The notes below the pieces were generated by a model. The model ran no database searches. It worked only from the letters and a program-made list of their open reading frames with translations, and was not told where the DNA came from. From assembly GCA_015066205.1 (NCBI GenBank), contig SVOV01000007.1:1-64000 (forward strand): 64,000 bases of DNA, written 5' to 3'. Shown here one piece after another: positions 42,018 through 50,937 of this stretch; the stretch's first letter is position 1, and every line of letters begins with the position of its first letter. Source of the DNA: Oscillospiraceae bacterium. Its GTDB lineage: Bacteria; Bacillota; Clostridia; Oscillospirales; Acutalibacteraceae. The translations under genes and the position numbers were made by a program.

Positions 42018-42995
42018 ATGAAATTTGCAACTGTCGGAACATCCTGGATCACTGAAAAATTCATATCATCGGCAAAAACCGTTGACGGAGTATATCTTAT
42101 TGCAGTTTATTCAAGAGATAAAGATAAGGCAGAAGCCTTCAAAGAAAAAACCGGAGCAGTGCTGGCTTTTGATTCACTTGAAGAAATGGCAGAATCTGAT
42201 GCTTTCGACAGCGTATATATTGCAAGCCCCAATGTATGCCACTATGAGCAAAGCAAGTTTTTTCTGAACCACGGAAAAAATGTAATCTGCGAGAAACCTG
42301 CAACAACTACCCTTGAACAGATGCAGGAGCTTATTTCTCTTGCTGAAACCAATAATCTTTCTTATACGGAAGCTATTATGACGATTCATACAGAAGGGTT
42401 CAATATACTCACGGATAAAATGCGTGATATCGGAAAGATCCGCTCTGCTCATTTTGATTTTTATCAGCTTTCCTCAAAGTATCCCTTGTATACCGAAGGC
42501 AAAAATCCGAATATATTCAATCCTGATATGCATACAGGCTGCCTTATGGATATAGGAGTTTATAACCTTTATCTTGCAGCTGCACTTTTCGGAAAGCCCG
42601 AGAGTATCATATCAGATGCAGTGAAGCTTCCTAACGGCTGCGATGCTGCGGGCACGGCAATACTTAAATATAATGATTTATCGGTTGTACTTAATTACTC
42701 AAAGGTCGGACAGACTTATTCTTATTCTGAAATTATAGGTGATAAAGGAACTCTGATGTTTTCTTCCGTTTCACAGCTTACGGGAATGTATCTGAAAACA
42801 AAGGATTCTTCAGATTCTCTTATTGAAGAAGAGATAAGCCGTGATGAAATAATGAGCGGCGAGATCAGCTTCTTCAAAAATCTGACCGAAAACAAGGATT
42901 TTAACAATGAAAGATATGTTTTCACAAAAAAAACAGCTCTTATCGTCAGAGAGATATGTGACAAAATAAGAGCTGATAACAGTTTTCCTTTTTAA
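42018..42995 (+). CDS. Gfo/Idh/MocA-family oxidoreductase (second copy)
   Basis: This 325-residue NAD(P)-dependent dehydrogenase has an N-terminal Rossmann fold (FATVGTSWITEKF), the EKPATTT motif and a C-terminal sheet domain with DIGVYNL. It is shorter and diverged from the homologue at 39363-40514, resembling dihydrodiol-dehydrogenase-like members. GGGAGCG precedes the ATG. Its last 4 nt overlap the convergent Cof-type gene, so no terminator fits between them. Confidence 0.87.
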   Translation: MKFATVGTSWITEKFISSAKTVDGVYLIAVYSRDKDKAEAFKEKTGAVLAFDSLEEMAESDAFDSVYIASPNVCHYEQSKFFLNHGKNVICEKPATTTLEQMQELISLAETNNLSYTEAIMTIHTEGFNILTDKMRDIGKIRSAHFDFYQLSSKYPLYTEGKNPNIFNPDMHTGCLMDIGVYNLYLAAALFGKPESIISDAVKLPNGCDAAGTAILKYNDLSVVLNYSKVGQTYSYSEIIGDKGTLMFSSVSQLTGMYLKTKDSSDSLIEEEISRDEIMSGEISFFKNLTENKDFNNERYVFTKKTALIVREICDKIRADNSFPF

Positions 42996-43804
42996 ATAAA
43001 TTTTTCCTCTATAACTGAAATAAGATGTGCAACAACTCCGTCATCCGAGCTGCAGAGAATCTCTTTTGCAGCGGATAGTGCCAGCGCATCTGCACCCGAC
43101 GGACAAAATGAATTTACAGCTTCGGATAACATATCAACATCATTTGAACCGTCACCTACAGCAAAAATGTTTCCGAAAGGGATTCCGAGATGATCGGAAA
43201 GCTGATGTAAAGCTTTCCCCTTTCCGGCTTCTTTAGAGAGAAGCTCAACATATGAGCCAGTACACGGTATATATTTTATTTTTCCGAGATCAATTGTTCT
43301 GAGAAACTCCTGTACCTCAAATGTTTTTTCATTAACTGAAAGCATTATTTTCACTGCAGGAAACATACTTTCACTGATACTGTCTGCAATTTTATAGTCA
43401 TCAATCCGAAGCCCCTTAAAATGACGGAAGCTTTGCTCATTCGGATTCAGCACATAGGAATTCTTATCACAACTGAAAAACTCGACGGCTATCTGAGGAA
43501 ATGCGCTGACGATGCTTTCAATGACGGATATTGAATCTGCCTCAACGGCATTACTGAAAATGCTTTTATTCTCAAGATAATCAAAAGCATCTGCGCCGTT
43601 TCCGAGAAGCACGGGAGCATTGATTATTTCAGGAGAATAATTATGAAAGCCCTTGTATGTTCTTCCTGTAGAAACGGTAAATCTTCCGCCTCGACGGATA
43701 AAATATTTGATTGCTTCAATATTTTTTTCGGGGATTATTCCGTCTGTACCTGTAAGAGTACCGTCAAAATCAGAAACAATTACAAAACCTTCGAATCTGT
43801 TCAA
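42992..43804 (-). CDS. Cof-type HAD hydrolase
   Basis: The 270-residue phosphatase of the Cof/YidA subfamily has SDFDGTLTG, the STGR segment, and the C-terminal GDGSNDVDM. It probably acts on sugar phosphates or flavin-type phosphates. The frame extends to a GTG at 43813 that sits inside the SD GGGAGGTGA; the TTG at 43804 is spaced correctly and is preferred. Confidence 0.88.
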   Translation of the reverse strand: MNRFEGFVIVSDFDGTLTGTDGIIPEKNIEAIKYFIRRGGRFTVSTGRTYKGFHNYSPEIINAPVLLGNGADAFDYLENKSIFSNAVEADSISVIESIVSAFPQIAVEFFSCDKNSYVLNPNEQSFRHFKGLRIDDYKIADSISESMFPAVKIMLSVNEKTFEVQEFLRTIDLGKIKYIPCTGSYVELLSKEAGKGKALHQLSDHLGIPFGNIFAVGDGSNDVDMLSEAVNSFCPSGADALALSAAKEILCSSDDGVVAHLISVIEEKFI

Positions 43805-43863
43805 TGAAATCACCTCCCTGAAATATTAACACAAAAAAGGATATAATTCAATATAATGCGTTA

Positions 43864-43891
43864 TTGACAAAACAAAAAAATGCTTTATACT
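43864..43891 (+). promoter_or_regulatory. Promoter of the DapA-family lyase gene
   Basis: Perfect TTGACA (43864-43869) is followed after 16 nt by TATACT (43886-43891). Confidence 0.75.
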
Positions 43892-43919
43892 GAATATATA
43901 AAATTAAAGGAGCGTTATT

Positions 43920-44840
43920 ATGATCAAATCCATTCCCGACGGTGTATATCCTACAATGATAACACCTTATACAACTGATAATAAAATTGATTACAACGCA
44001 GTTGAACAGCTGCTTCACTGGTATCACGAAAGAGGTGTTGCCGGTATATTTGCAATATGTCAGTCAAGCGAGATATTCTTCCTTTCATTTGAAGAAAGAC
44101 TTGAACTTCTTAAGTTTATTATGGCTCACAAACCCGCTGATATGACAGTTGTTGCAAGCGGACATACCGCCGATGACCTTGATGTACAGATACGCGAAGC
44201 CAAAAGCTTTATCGACTGCGGAATTGATGCCTATGTTTTTATTGCAAACCGTTTTGCAAAAGCTGACGAAAGCGATGATATTCTTCTTAAGAATATGGAA
44301 TATGTTGCTTCCAATCTTCCCGAAATCGGCCTTGGTGTTTACGAGTGTCCATATCCCTACAAGAGGGTTCTTACTCCCTATCTTCTTAAAAAGATGGCGG
44401 AAACAGGAAAATATCAGTTCCTTAAGGATACCTGCTGTAACATCAGCATGATCAAAGATAAGCTTGATGCAATCAAGGGTTCAGAGCTCAAGATCTTTAA
44501 TGCTAACTCCGCAACACTTCTTGATTCGCTTAAACTCGGTTGTTCCGGCTTTTCAGGTGTTATGGCAAATTTCCATCCTGAGCTTTATGCAGAGCTTTGC
44601 AACATCTACAAGAGTGATCCCGAAAAGGCACAGAAGCTTCAGAACTTTGTCGGTTTCTTCTCTGTTGCCGAATGTCAGTGTTATCCTGTCAACGCAAAGT
44701 ACTATCTTTCTCTTGAAGGTCTTGATATCAACATTGACAGCCGTGCAAGAAGCAAGGCAGAATTTGCTCCGAACAGAATGGCTGAAATTCAACAGATGCG
44801 TGAACTTACAATAGATTATAAGAACAAAGTTCTTTTATAA
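43920..44840 (+). CDS. Dihydrodipicolinate synthase / N-acetylneuraminate lyase family aldolase
   Basis: The 306-residue TIM-barrel Class I aldolase has the Tyr in GVYECPYPY and the Schiff-base Lys in FLKDTCC. The usual GTTGE block is replaced by ICQSSE, so it is not canonical DapA. Sialic-acid or keto-sugar cleavage is more likely than lysine synthesis. AAAGGAGCG precedes the ATG; monocistronic. Confidence 0.83.
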   Translation: MIKSIPDGVYPTMITPYTTDNKIDYNAVEQLLHWYHERGVAGIFAICQSSEIFFLSFEERLELLKFIMAHKPADMTVVASGHTADDLDVQIREAKSFIDCGIDAYVFIANRFAKADESDDILLKNMEYVASNLPEIGLGVYECPYPYKRVLTPYLLKKMAETGKYQFLKDTCCNISMIKDKLDAIKGSELKIFNANSATLLDSLKLGCSGFSGVMANFHPELYAELCNIYKSDPEKAQKLQNFVGFFSVAECQCYPVNAKYYLSLEGLDINIDSRARSKAEFAPNRMAEIQQMRELTIDYKNKVLL

Positions 44841-44882
44841 TACCTGAAAACTGCTATTGTTTTCAACAAAATACACATAAAA

Positions 44883-44920
44883 GCAGCGGCCACGAATGTG
44901 ACCGCTGTTAATTATTTTTT
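44883..44920. terminator. Bidirectional terminator
   Basis: The stem CAGCGGCCAC-gaat-GTGACCGCTG (44884-44907, one mismatch) is followed by a T-run that overlaps the end of the convergent GH43 gene. Confidence 0.87.
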
Positions 44921-45766
44921 TATCACAAGCCGCTCTCCGGTATCTTCAATATCAAAGAACACAGGCCTTTCGTCAAGAGAGCTGTTTGGGCAGTGAAGTG
45001 TAAGTTTGAGATTATTGCCGAGATCCTCAAAAAGCATTCCGTGACCGCCGTCTTTGGTAAAAATAGGTTCAAGCTGTTCCCAAGTACCGTTTATTTCACC
45101 GTTTGATGAAACAGCAAGACACTGATAATACTGACCGTTAATTGCGCTTGACCATATCATATAAAGTCTGTTATTTTTTCCTCTGTACATAAACGGTCCG
45201 TCTGTTACATAACGGTTGCCCTTAATTCTTTCGGCATATTTTGCATCCCATCCGCTGAACATATATATCGGTTCGGAAACGGCTTCAGAAAGCTCCGAAT
45301 TGAGCTCTACATAACATACCGTTCCGTTCATTATCTGAACATGCTCGTGACAGAAAACAAGATAGGGCTTCCCTTCACGGCTTATATATAGTGTTCCGTC
45401 AAGACACCACCATCCGTCAGGAGTCAGAGAGTTCTCCGAGCATTTTACAAATTCACCGTCGGGAGAAGCACTTACAAGAGAGTATGTCCCTCTCATTCCG
45501 TCCGGCTTTTCAAAGGTTGCAAGCATATAATATTTGCCGTTGAACTTATGTACCTCGGGCGCCCAGTTAGAATTCTTATTAAGACCGAATTTTTCGGAAT
45601 CAAAAATCATTTCAGGCTCAGACCAGTTTTCAAGATCGGTTCCCTTATAAACATCAAATCCGCCTGTTTTCTGACCGAAATTCTTGCCTCTTGTTCCGTA
45701 AAGATAATAAACTCCGTCTTCCTTCAGAATGAACGGGTCTCTGATATTGATATCCTGATTTTTCAT
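44912..45766 (-). CDS. GH43-family glycoside hydrolase
   Basis: The 284-residue five-bladed propeller enzyme is of arabinosidase/xylosidase type. It has RDPFI near the N-terminus (catalytic base), WAPEVHKF, a central CLDGTLY Asp, and TDGPF where many members have an acidic Glu. No signal peptide is present, so it acts on imported oligosaccharides. Its first base overlaps the phosphatase stop codon (TGATG), so the two are coupled. Confidence 0.85.
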   Translation of the reverse strand: MKNQDINIRDPFILKEDGVYYLYGTRGKNFGQKTGGFDVYKGTDLENWSEPEMIFDSEKFGLNKNSNWAPEVHKFNGKYYMLATFEKPDGMRGTYSLVSASPDGEFVKCSENSLTPDGWWCLDGTLYISREGKPYLVFCHEHVQIMNGTVCYVELNSELSEAVSEPIYMFSGWDAKYAERIKGNRYVTDGPFMYRGKNNRLYMIWSSAINGQYYQCLAVSSNGEINGTWEQLEPIFTKDGGHGMLFEDLGNNLKLTLHCPNSSLDERPVFFDIEDTGERLVIKK

Positions 45767-46572
45767 CAGACTTCTCCTTTAACAAGAAATTTATCCCTGA
45801 GAGAATTCAGCATATTTTCATCAATTCCGTATTGCTTCATAAAAAAATCTTCAATACTGCAGAATTCTTTATCGATTTTTAAGAATAATCTGTCCATATA
45901 TTCACGCTTTACGCCCATAAGGATAGCAAGACATTTTCTGAGCCGTCTTTCTTTAATAACAAGCGGGGCAAATACCCGTGTCTTAATAATTTCAGCCGAT
46001 GAAAAACGGTTCGTTGCAAGAAAATCCTCAATAATAGTTTCTCTGTCTATTCCGAGAGCAAGAAGAATCAGCATTGTTGTAACGCCGACTCTGTCCTTAC
46101 CCGCACTGCAATGCCATAAAACCGCTTCTGCGTTGTCTTCAGCAAGAATTGAAAAAATCTGTGGGAACAAAGTTTTTGTTCTTTCGCCGAAAACAAGCAT
46201 TTCATACATATCATAAAACACATCCTCCGGGCGGCGCGAAGCATCGGAAAAGATATTGAACCAGGTTTTGATAGAATATTCGTCTCTTGTTATACCGAGA
46301 TATGCCTTATCGAGAAGAGGAATATGAATATATCTGACACCATCAATCTCAGGATCAGGCTTTTCCTTGATTTCGGCTTCTATTCTCAGATCAATAATCG
46401 TGCTGAGATTATATTCATCACAAAGCTTTTTGAGATCATCCTCAGACGCCTTAAAAAGGCTTCCGCTTCTTATAAGCATCTTATCCCTGATTACTCTTCC
46501 GTCTGAAGAAACATATCCTCCGAGATCTCTGGTGTTCTTTAATTTCTGAAATTTTATCCGTCTGATTTTCAT
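45766..46572 (-). CDS. Tyrosine phosphatase (DSP/Tyr_phosphatase_3 type)
   Basis: The 268-residue phosphatase has the N-terminal NTRDLGGY motif and the catalytic loop HCSAGKDRVG (Cys and Arg of CX5R). Relatives include LipA/PtpB-type phosphatases acting on phosphotyrosine or phosphoinositides; the substrate is unknown. The SD AAGGA overlaps the end of spoVM, linking this gene to the prkC-rsgA-spoVM operon. Confidence 0.87.
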   Translation of the reverse strand: MKIRRIKFQKLKNTRDLGGYVSSDGRVIRDKMLIRSGSLFKASEDDLKKLCDEYNLSTIIDLRIEAEIKEKPDPEIDGVRYIHIPLLDKAYLGITRDEYSIKTWFNIFSDASRRPEDVFYDMYEMLVFGERTKTLFPQIFSILAEDNAEAVLWHCSAGKDRVGVTTMLILLALGIDRETIIEDFLATNRFSSAEIIKTRVFAPLVIKERRLRKCLAILMGVKREYMDRLFLKIDKEFCSIEDFFMKQYGIDENMLNSLRDKFLVKGEV

Positions 46573-46578
46573 TATGTA

Positions 46579-46647
46579 TTATTCCTTATAAAACAATCTG
46601 AATATTTTCCGTAAAAAAACAGGACTGCTGAAAACAAATATTCTCAT
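46579..46647 (-). CDS. spoVM: SpoVM, spore coat assembly peptide
   Basis: This 22-residue ORF reads M-RIFVFSSP-VFL-RKIFRLFYKE. It matches the B. subtilis SpoVM pattern (a short N-terminus, SP or LP, then an amphipathic helix with Phe/Leu on one face and Arg/Lys on the other). SpoVM inserts into the convex forespore membrane and anchors SpoIVA. A strong SD (AGGAGG, 7 nt spacing) overlaps the preceding stop. Context agrees: in B. subtilis spoVM also follows prpC-prkC-rsgA. The SipL-like protein in this window belongs to the same coat layer. Confidence 0.82.
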   Translation of the reverse strand: MRIFVFSSPVFLRKIFRLFYKE

Positions 46648-46658
46648 ATACTCCCCTC

Positions 46659-46808
46659 CTAACAAGATCTGAGCAAAAACACACCGGCAAAGATCAGCAT
46701 AACAGCCAGTGCAATTACAAGTATCTTTACAGGGAAACATATGCCGAGAAATAGTCCAACACCAAAACTGATAACAATAAATCCTTTAGAACTGTTTCTC
46801 CTTTTCAT
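46659..46808 (-). CDS. Small membrane protein upstream of spoVM
   Basis: This 49-residue ORF starts MKRRNSSKG and has two hydrophobic stretches (about residues 10-27 and 29-46) ending LLRSC, so it is probably a small membrane hairpin. GGGGTG lies a few bases before the ATG. Its stop codon is inside the spoVM SD, so the two genes are translationally linked. I do not recognise a function; a sporulation role is inferred only from the neighbour. Confidence 0.72.
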   Translation of the reverse strand: MKRRNSSKGFIVISFGVGLFLGICFPVKILVIALAVMLIFAGVFLLRSC

Positions 46809-46832
46809 ACTGCACCCCGAATTATTAATTTA

Positions 46833-46850
46833 CCGTACAAAACGGTACAC
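46833..46850 (-). terminator. Weak hairpin after rsgA
   Basis: The short stem ACCGT-acaaa-ACGGT lies between rsgA and the small membrane gene. The U-tract is poor, so it may only reduce readthrough. Confidence 0.35.
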
Positions 46851-46897
46851 ATTAAATAATACGGGAGAAAAAGAAAGTATGTGTATGTCCTGTTATT

Positions 46898-47782
46898 TTA
46901 TTCTTCCCATTTTTTGAAATTTTTTACTTCGTTATACATCCTGACATAGCTTTCATGGCGTTCCTTTGCAATCTCTCCGTTTTTGACAGCCTCAAGAACA
47001 GCACACCCCTTATCCGTTACATGTGAACAGGACAAGGAAAACTTACATCCGTCAGTAAAAGTCCTGAATTCAGGGAAGCAATCAGGAAGCTCGTCCTTAT
47101 ATATCCTTTCGGTGGAAAGCTCAAGATCTATCGAAGAAAAACCGGGAGTATCGGCCACATAACCGCCGCAAAGCTTATACAAGCTTACTATTCTTGTTGT
47201 ATGCTTTCCTCTGCCGAGCTTTGAACTGATAGAAGCTGTGGGAAGTTCAAGCTCCGGAGAAATTGCATTAAGAATACTTGATTTTCCGACCCCTGAATTT
47301 CCAGTAAAGGCGCACACCTTTCCCGTAATCAGTTCGCGGATACTGTCGATCCCCTCGTTCTTTTCACTGCTGCAGCAAATAACCTTCATTCCGCTTTTGT
47401 TATAAATATCAAGAAAGCATCCGGCATCCGCAAGATCACTTTTGGAAAAAACAATGATCGGCTCAATTCCGTGATAATTTGCGAAAGCTGTAAGCTTATC
47501 AATAACATAGAGATTGGGCCTCGGATCATCGACGGACGCTACAATAAACAAAATATCTATATTTGCAACAGGCGGGCGAACAAGAGAATTCTTTCTGTCG
47601 AGAATCTCTGTAACAGTTCCCTTTTCATCGGCCGTTTCAATTATAACATTATCACCAACAAGCGGTGTTATGTTCTTTTTTCTGAAGCTTCCCTTTGCCT
47701 TACATTCAAAAACCGCATCAGCGGCTTCAACAAAGTAAAAGCCGCTGATAGATTGTATAATTCTGCCGTTTAATAAAGCCAT
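46898..47782 (-). CDS. rsgA: Ribosome small-subunit GTPase RsgA
   Basis: This circularly permuted GTPase checks late 30S assembly. The 294-residue protein has an OB-fold N-terminus, then G4 (SKSDL), G1 (GNSGVGKSS), G3 (DTPGFSS) in permuted order, and a C-terminal zinc knuckle (CKFSLSCSHVTDKGC). The ATG at 47782 has AGGAG 6 nt upstream; the open frame reaching 47920 overlaps prkC and is not real. It lies next to prkC and prpC as in Bacillus. Confidence 0.97.
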   Translation of the reverse strand: MALLNGRIIQSISGFYFVEAADAVFECKAKGSFRKKNITPLVGDNVIIETADEKGTVTEILDRKNSLVRPPVANIDILFIVASVDDPRPNLYVIDKLTAFANYHGIEPIIVFSKSDLADAGCFLDIYNKSGMKVICCSSEKNEGIDSIRELITGKVCAFTGNSGVGKSSILNAISPELELPTASISSKLGRGKHTTRIVSLYKLCGGYVADTPGFSSIDLELSTERIYKDELPDCFPEFRTFTDGCKFSLSCSHVTDKGCAVLEAVKNGEIAKERHESYVRMYNEVKNFKKWEE

Positions 47783-47801
47783 ATAATTCTCCTGATTTTG
47801 C

Positions 47802-50171
47802 TTATTCAACAGGAACTTCAGGGTCAACGGGAGACGGCTGAGGGGCGGCAGTTGTCTGCTCTGCAGGAGGCAACGCCCCTGTTGTTTCCTCGGGAGGCAC
47901 AGGACCGACGCCGGTTTCACCCTCAGGAGGAAGCTCTGCTGAGCCCTCGCTTACGACTATAGTTATAATGGTAGCTGTAGGATACTTTGCGGTTTCACTG
48001 TATATCGGTGACTGTGAAATAACATATCCTGCAGGAACGGTTGCACTTTCTTCCGTTTCAACCTTATATTTGAAGAAGCCTGCACTTTCAAGAGCAGATT
48101 CAGCCGCACTCTGAGTCATACCGACAACATTGGGTACGGATTCCTTTGTTGAAAACTGATATCCGTGGACATTGGAGAAGGTGGGCGGTGTTGTTGTAAA
48201 GTCAATATTACCTGTATAAATAAGAACCGCATCACAGAAAATGCTGAATTCATTGTCTTCGCCCGAGCCTGTAAAGCTGAGCTTATAGCTCTGACCGTTA
48301 AGGCTTACACCTGAAATTGTGTCATATGCAACATCATTAAGATAGGTCTTAAGTGTACTTGATGAGTTTGCACCGAGAGTAGGAAGCGAAACTGTAAAAA
48401 CAGCAGTATTTGTTGCGGGGATACCGTTTCCGACAACAAGATTAACATTTACACCTGCGTTTACTGCAGTACCCTTATCGGGAGTCTGGCTGATAACAAA
48501 GCCTTCAAGAGAGGGAGCGCTTGCGCCCTGAGTAACTGCACCGACCTTAAGTCCTGCAGCAATTATCTTCTGCTTTGCGGCTTCAAGCTCATAGCCCACA
48601 ACATTGGGCACCTTTGTCTGACTGATACCGTTGGCACCTGTTGCATAATAAACATAAACCGTACCCTTATAGGCAGTATATTTATTTGCGGCAGGCTCTG
48701 TATAGATGACCTCGCCCTCATCTCGGCTTGCATCAACAACAGGGATAAGCTCAACCACAAGACCTGTTGCCTTGAGCTCGGTTTCAGCCTTTACAGCCTG
48801 TTTACCTGCTACATCAGGCACAAGTACCATTTCGACACTTGTTGCAACAGTAAGCTTGAACACGGTATCCTTTGACACCTTGTCCCCCGCATCCGGATAC
48901 TGGTTACATACATAGCCGTCCTCATAATTTGAGTTATATTCATACTGAGGAGGATTCTCAATGGCAAGGTCAGGATATTCTTCAAGAATCTCATCGAATT
49001 TCATATTAATAAAATTCGGAACTTCAATATCATCCTTGCTGAAAATACCGAAAATGTCAAGTTTGTCAAAGAAGCCTTCCGAATCAGAGGATGAGCCGAA
49101 GGCTGAGCTGCCGAAAACAGTAAAAACAATTATTCCGACAACAAGTACAATGGCTGCAGCAACACCTGCAAGAACGGGGAGCATATTATTCTTTCCGCCG
49201 TCCTCCTCTTCATCATATTCATCATCATAATCATCATATTCCTCTTCAGGAGAAGCCGGGAGCTCATCTCTTGTTCTATTAGTAGGAATCTGCTTTGTAG
49301 GATCCTTATCAATAAAATATTCATAATCAAAAACCATACCGGGATTGATTCTGAACTCATCAAGATCCATAATAAACTCTGCTGCAGACTGATATCTTGC
49401 AGAGGATTTTTTCTGTATAGCTTTAAGAGTGATCTGCTCCATACCTACAGGAACTGAAGGATTGATCTGTCTGGGTTTTTCGGGGATGCTGTTGATATGC
49501 ATTAATGCAATTTCTTCTTCTGTTGCAGCATCAAAGGGAGGCTTACCCGTAAGCATTTCATAAAGAACGATACCTACAGAATAAATATCGGATTTTTCAT
49601 CAGTATAATCACCCATTGCCTGCTCGGGGCTGACATAATGAACAGAGCCGAGGGCCTCATTACCTGAAGGATTTCTGATCTCTCCGCGCTTGAATGAGGC
49701 AATACCGAAATCCGTAACCTTGATGGTTGCATTATTAAGAAGAAGAATATTCTGAGGCTTTATATCACGATGAATAACTCCCTTATCGTGGGCGTGCTGA
49801 AGAGCCTTAAGAATCTGTATGGTGACAACAAGAGCTTCCTTCCAGTCAAGCACCTTCTGACTCTCAATAAACTCCTGTAAGGTAATACCTTCAACATGCT
49901 CCATTACGATGTACTGAAGATCCTCACCGAAGCACACATCATACACCTTAACAACATTGGGATGATTAAGAAGAGATATTGCACGGGATTCGTTTTTGAA
50001 ACGAATACGGTATTCATCATTAGAAAGGTATTCATCCTTAAGAATCTTAACTGCAACTATGCGGTCATCAACTCTGTCATAAGCCTTATAAACCTTTGAC
50101 ATTCCGCCGACACCGATAATTTCTTTTATTTCATATCTGTCATTGATAATATTATTTACAAAAATATCCAA
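47802..50171 (-). CDS. prkC: Serine/threonine kinase PrkC with four PASTA domains
   Basis: The 789-residue receptor kinase senses peptidoglycan fragments or lipid II outside and phosphorylates proteins inside. It has a kinase domain (12-275; Lys42 in AVKIL, HRDIKPQN, DFG), an acidic linker (305-328), one transmembrane helix (330-352) and PASTA domains at about 382-445, 449-510, 519-582 and 677-742. A 94-residue non-PASTA insert (583-676) separates the third and fourth, and a Pro/Glu-rich tail ends the chain. The start is TTG at 50171, with GGAGAG 9 nt upstream. Cognate phosphatase PrpC is encoded directly upstream. Confidence 0.95.
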   Translation of the reverse strand: MDIFVNNIINDRYEIKEIIGVGGMSKVYKAYDRVDDRIVAVKILKDEYLSNDEYRIRFKNESRAISLLNHPNVVKVYDVCFGEDLQYIVMEHVEGITLQEFIESQKVLDWKEALVVTIQILKALQHAHDKGVIHRDIKPQNILLLNNATIKVTDFGIASFKRGEIRNPSGNEALGSVHYVSPEQAMGDYTDEKSDIYSVGIVLYEMLTGKPPFDAATEEEIALMHINSIPEKPRQINPSVPVGMEQITLKAIQKKSSARYQSAAEFIMDLDEFRINPGMVFDYEYFIDKDPTKQIPTNRTRDELPASPEEEYDDYDDEYDEEEDGGKNNMLPVLAGVAAAIVLVVGIIVFTVFGSSAFGSSSDSEGFFDKLDIFGIFSKDDIEVPNFINMKFDEILEEYPDLAIENPPQYEYNSNYEDGYVCNQYPDAGDKVSKDTVFKLTVATSVEMVLVPDVAGKQAVKAETELKATGLVVELIPVVDASRDEGEVIYTEPAANKYTAYKGTVYVYYATGANGISQTKVPNVVGYELEAAKQKIIAAGLKVGAVTQGASAPSLEGFVISQTPDKGTAVNAGVNVNLVVGNGIPATNTAVFTVSLPTLGANSSSTLKTYLNDVAYDTISGVSLNGQSYKLSFTGSGEDNEFSIFCDAVLIYTGNIDFTTTPPTFSNVHGYQFSTKESVPNVVGMTQSAAESALESAGFFKYKVETEESATVPAGYVISQSPIYSETAKYPTATIITIVVSEGSAELPPEGETGVGPVPPEETTGALPPAEQTTAAPQPSPVDPEVPVE

Positions 50172-50193
50172 GCTGATAAACTCTCCTTATACA

Positions 50194-50919
50194 TCATTTT
50201 GAAAAAACAAGAGCAGTAATATTGTCACCGCCGCCGTTTTTGTTTGCTGTATCAATGAGCTCGGCCGCAAGCTCGTTCACGGGCACATTTGTTAAAAGAT
50301 CAGAAATTTCCGTTTCTGAAGCAAAATTAAACAAGCCGTCAGAACAAAGAAGACATATATCGTTCTCTTTCAAATCAACAAAAAAAGTATCAGTCTGAAC
50401 AGTCGGATGAGTTCCGAGTGCTCTTGTGATTATATTCTTATAGGGGAAATTCTCGGCTTCCTCCTCTGTAAGCTTACCTTCATCTATAAGCTCCTGAACA
50501 TAAGAATGATCCTTGGTTATCTGCTTAAGAGAACCGTTAAACATATATGCTCTGCTGTCACCGACATTTGCAACAACAAGCATACTATCAAGACAAAACG
50601 CTGCAACGACAGTGGTTCCCATTCCTTCATAATCAGGATTCTCACAGGCCTTGGAATAAATCTTTGTATTAGCCGCATTTATGGATTCCACCAATAATTC
50701 CTTTGCATCATTAAGAGAGATTTTATTGCTCCATCCCGAAACAAATCTTTCGGTTATTACCTTTACGGCAATATCTGATGCAATATCACCGGCTTTAGGT
50801 CCGCCCATTCCGTCACAGACAACTGCAAAACATGCGTTATCGTCAAACACAGTCATAAAACAGTTATCCTGATTCATACTTCTGACAGTACCCTTATCGG
50901 TTTTCATAGAATAGACCAA
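50194..50919 (-). CDS. prpC: PP2C-type Ser/Thr protein phosphatase PrpC
   Basis: This soluble Mn-dependent phosphatase reverses PrkC phosphorylation. The 241-residue protein has VCDGMGGPKAGD, VGDSRAYMF and GGGDNITAL. The TTG start at 50919 (SD AAAGGAG, 8 nt) gives MVYSMKTDKG, matching the N-terminus of B. subtilis PrpC; the ATG at 50907 would remove conserved residues. It lies between rlmN and prkC in one operon. Confidence 0.95.
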   Translation of the reverse strand: MVYSMKTDKGTVRSMNQDNCFMTVFDDNACFAVVCDGMGGPKAGDIASDIAVKVITERFVSGWSNKISLNDAKELLVESINAANTKIYSKACENPDYEGMGTTVVAAFCLDSMLVVANVGDSRAYMFNGSLKQITKDHSYVQELIDEGKLTEEEAENFPYKNIITRALGTHPTVQTDTFFVDLKENDICLLCSDGLFNFASETEISDLLTNVPVNELAAELIDTANKNGGGDNITALVFSK

Positions 50920-50937
50920 TATTATATCTCCTTTCTG

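Noticed and set aside
46855..46895. Sigma-E promoter for the small membrane gene and spoVM
   Set aside because: CATACTTT is present on the minus strand, but the matching -35 box is poor (two mismatches, 15-nt spacing), so I do not claim it.
47783..47920. N-terminal extension of RsgA
   Set aside because: It overlaps the end of prkC in another frame and is of low complexity; the ATG at 47782 has AGGAG and begins the conserved OB fold.
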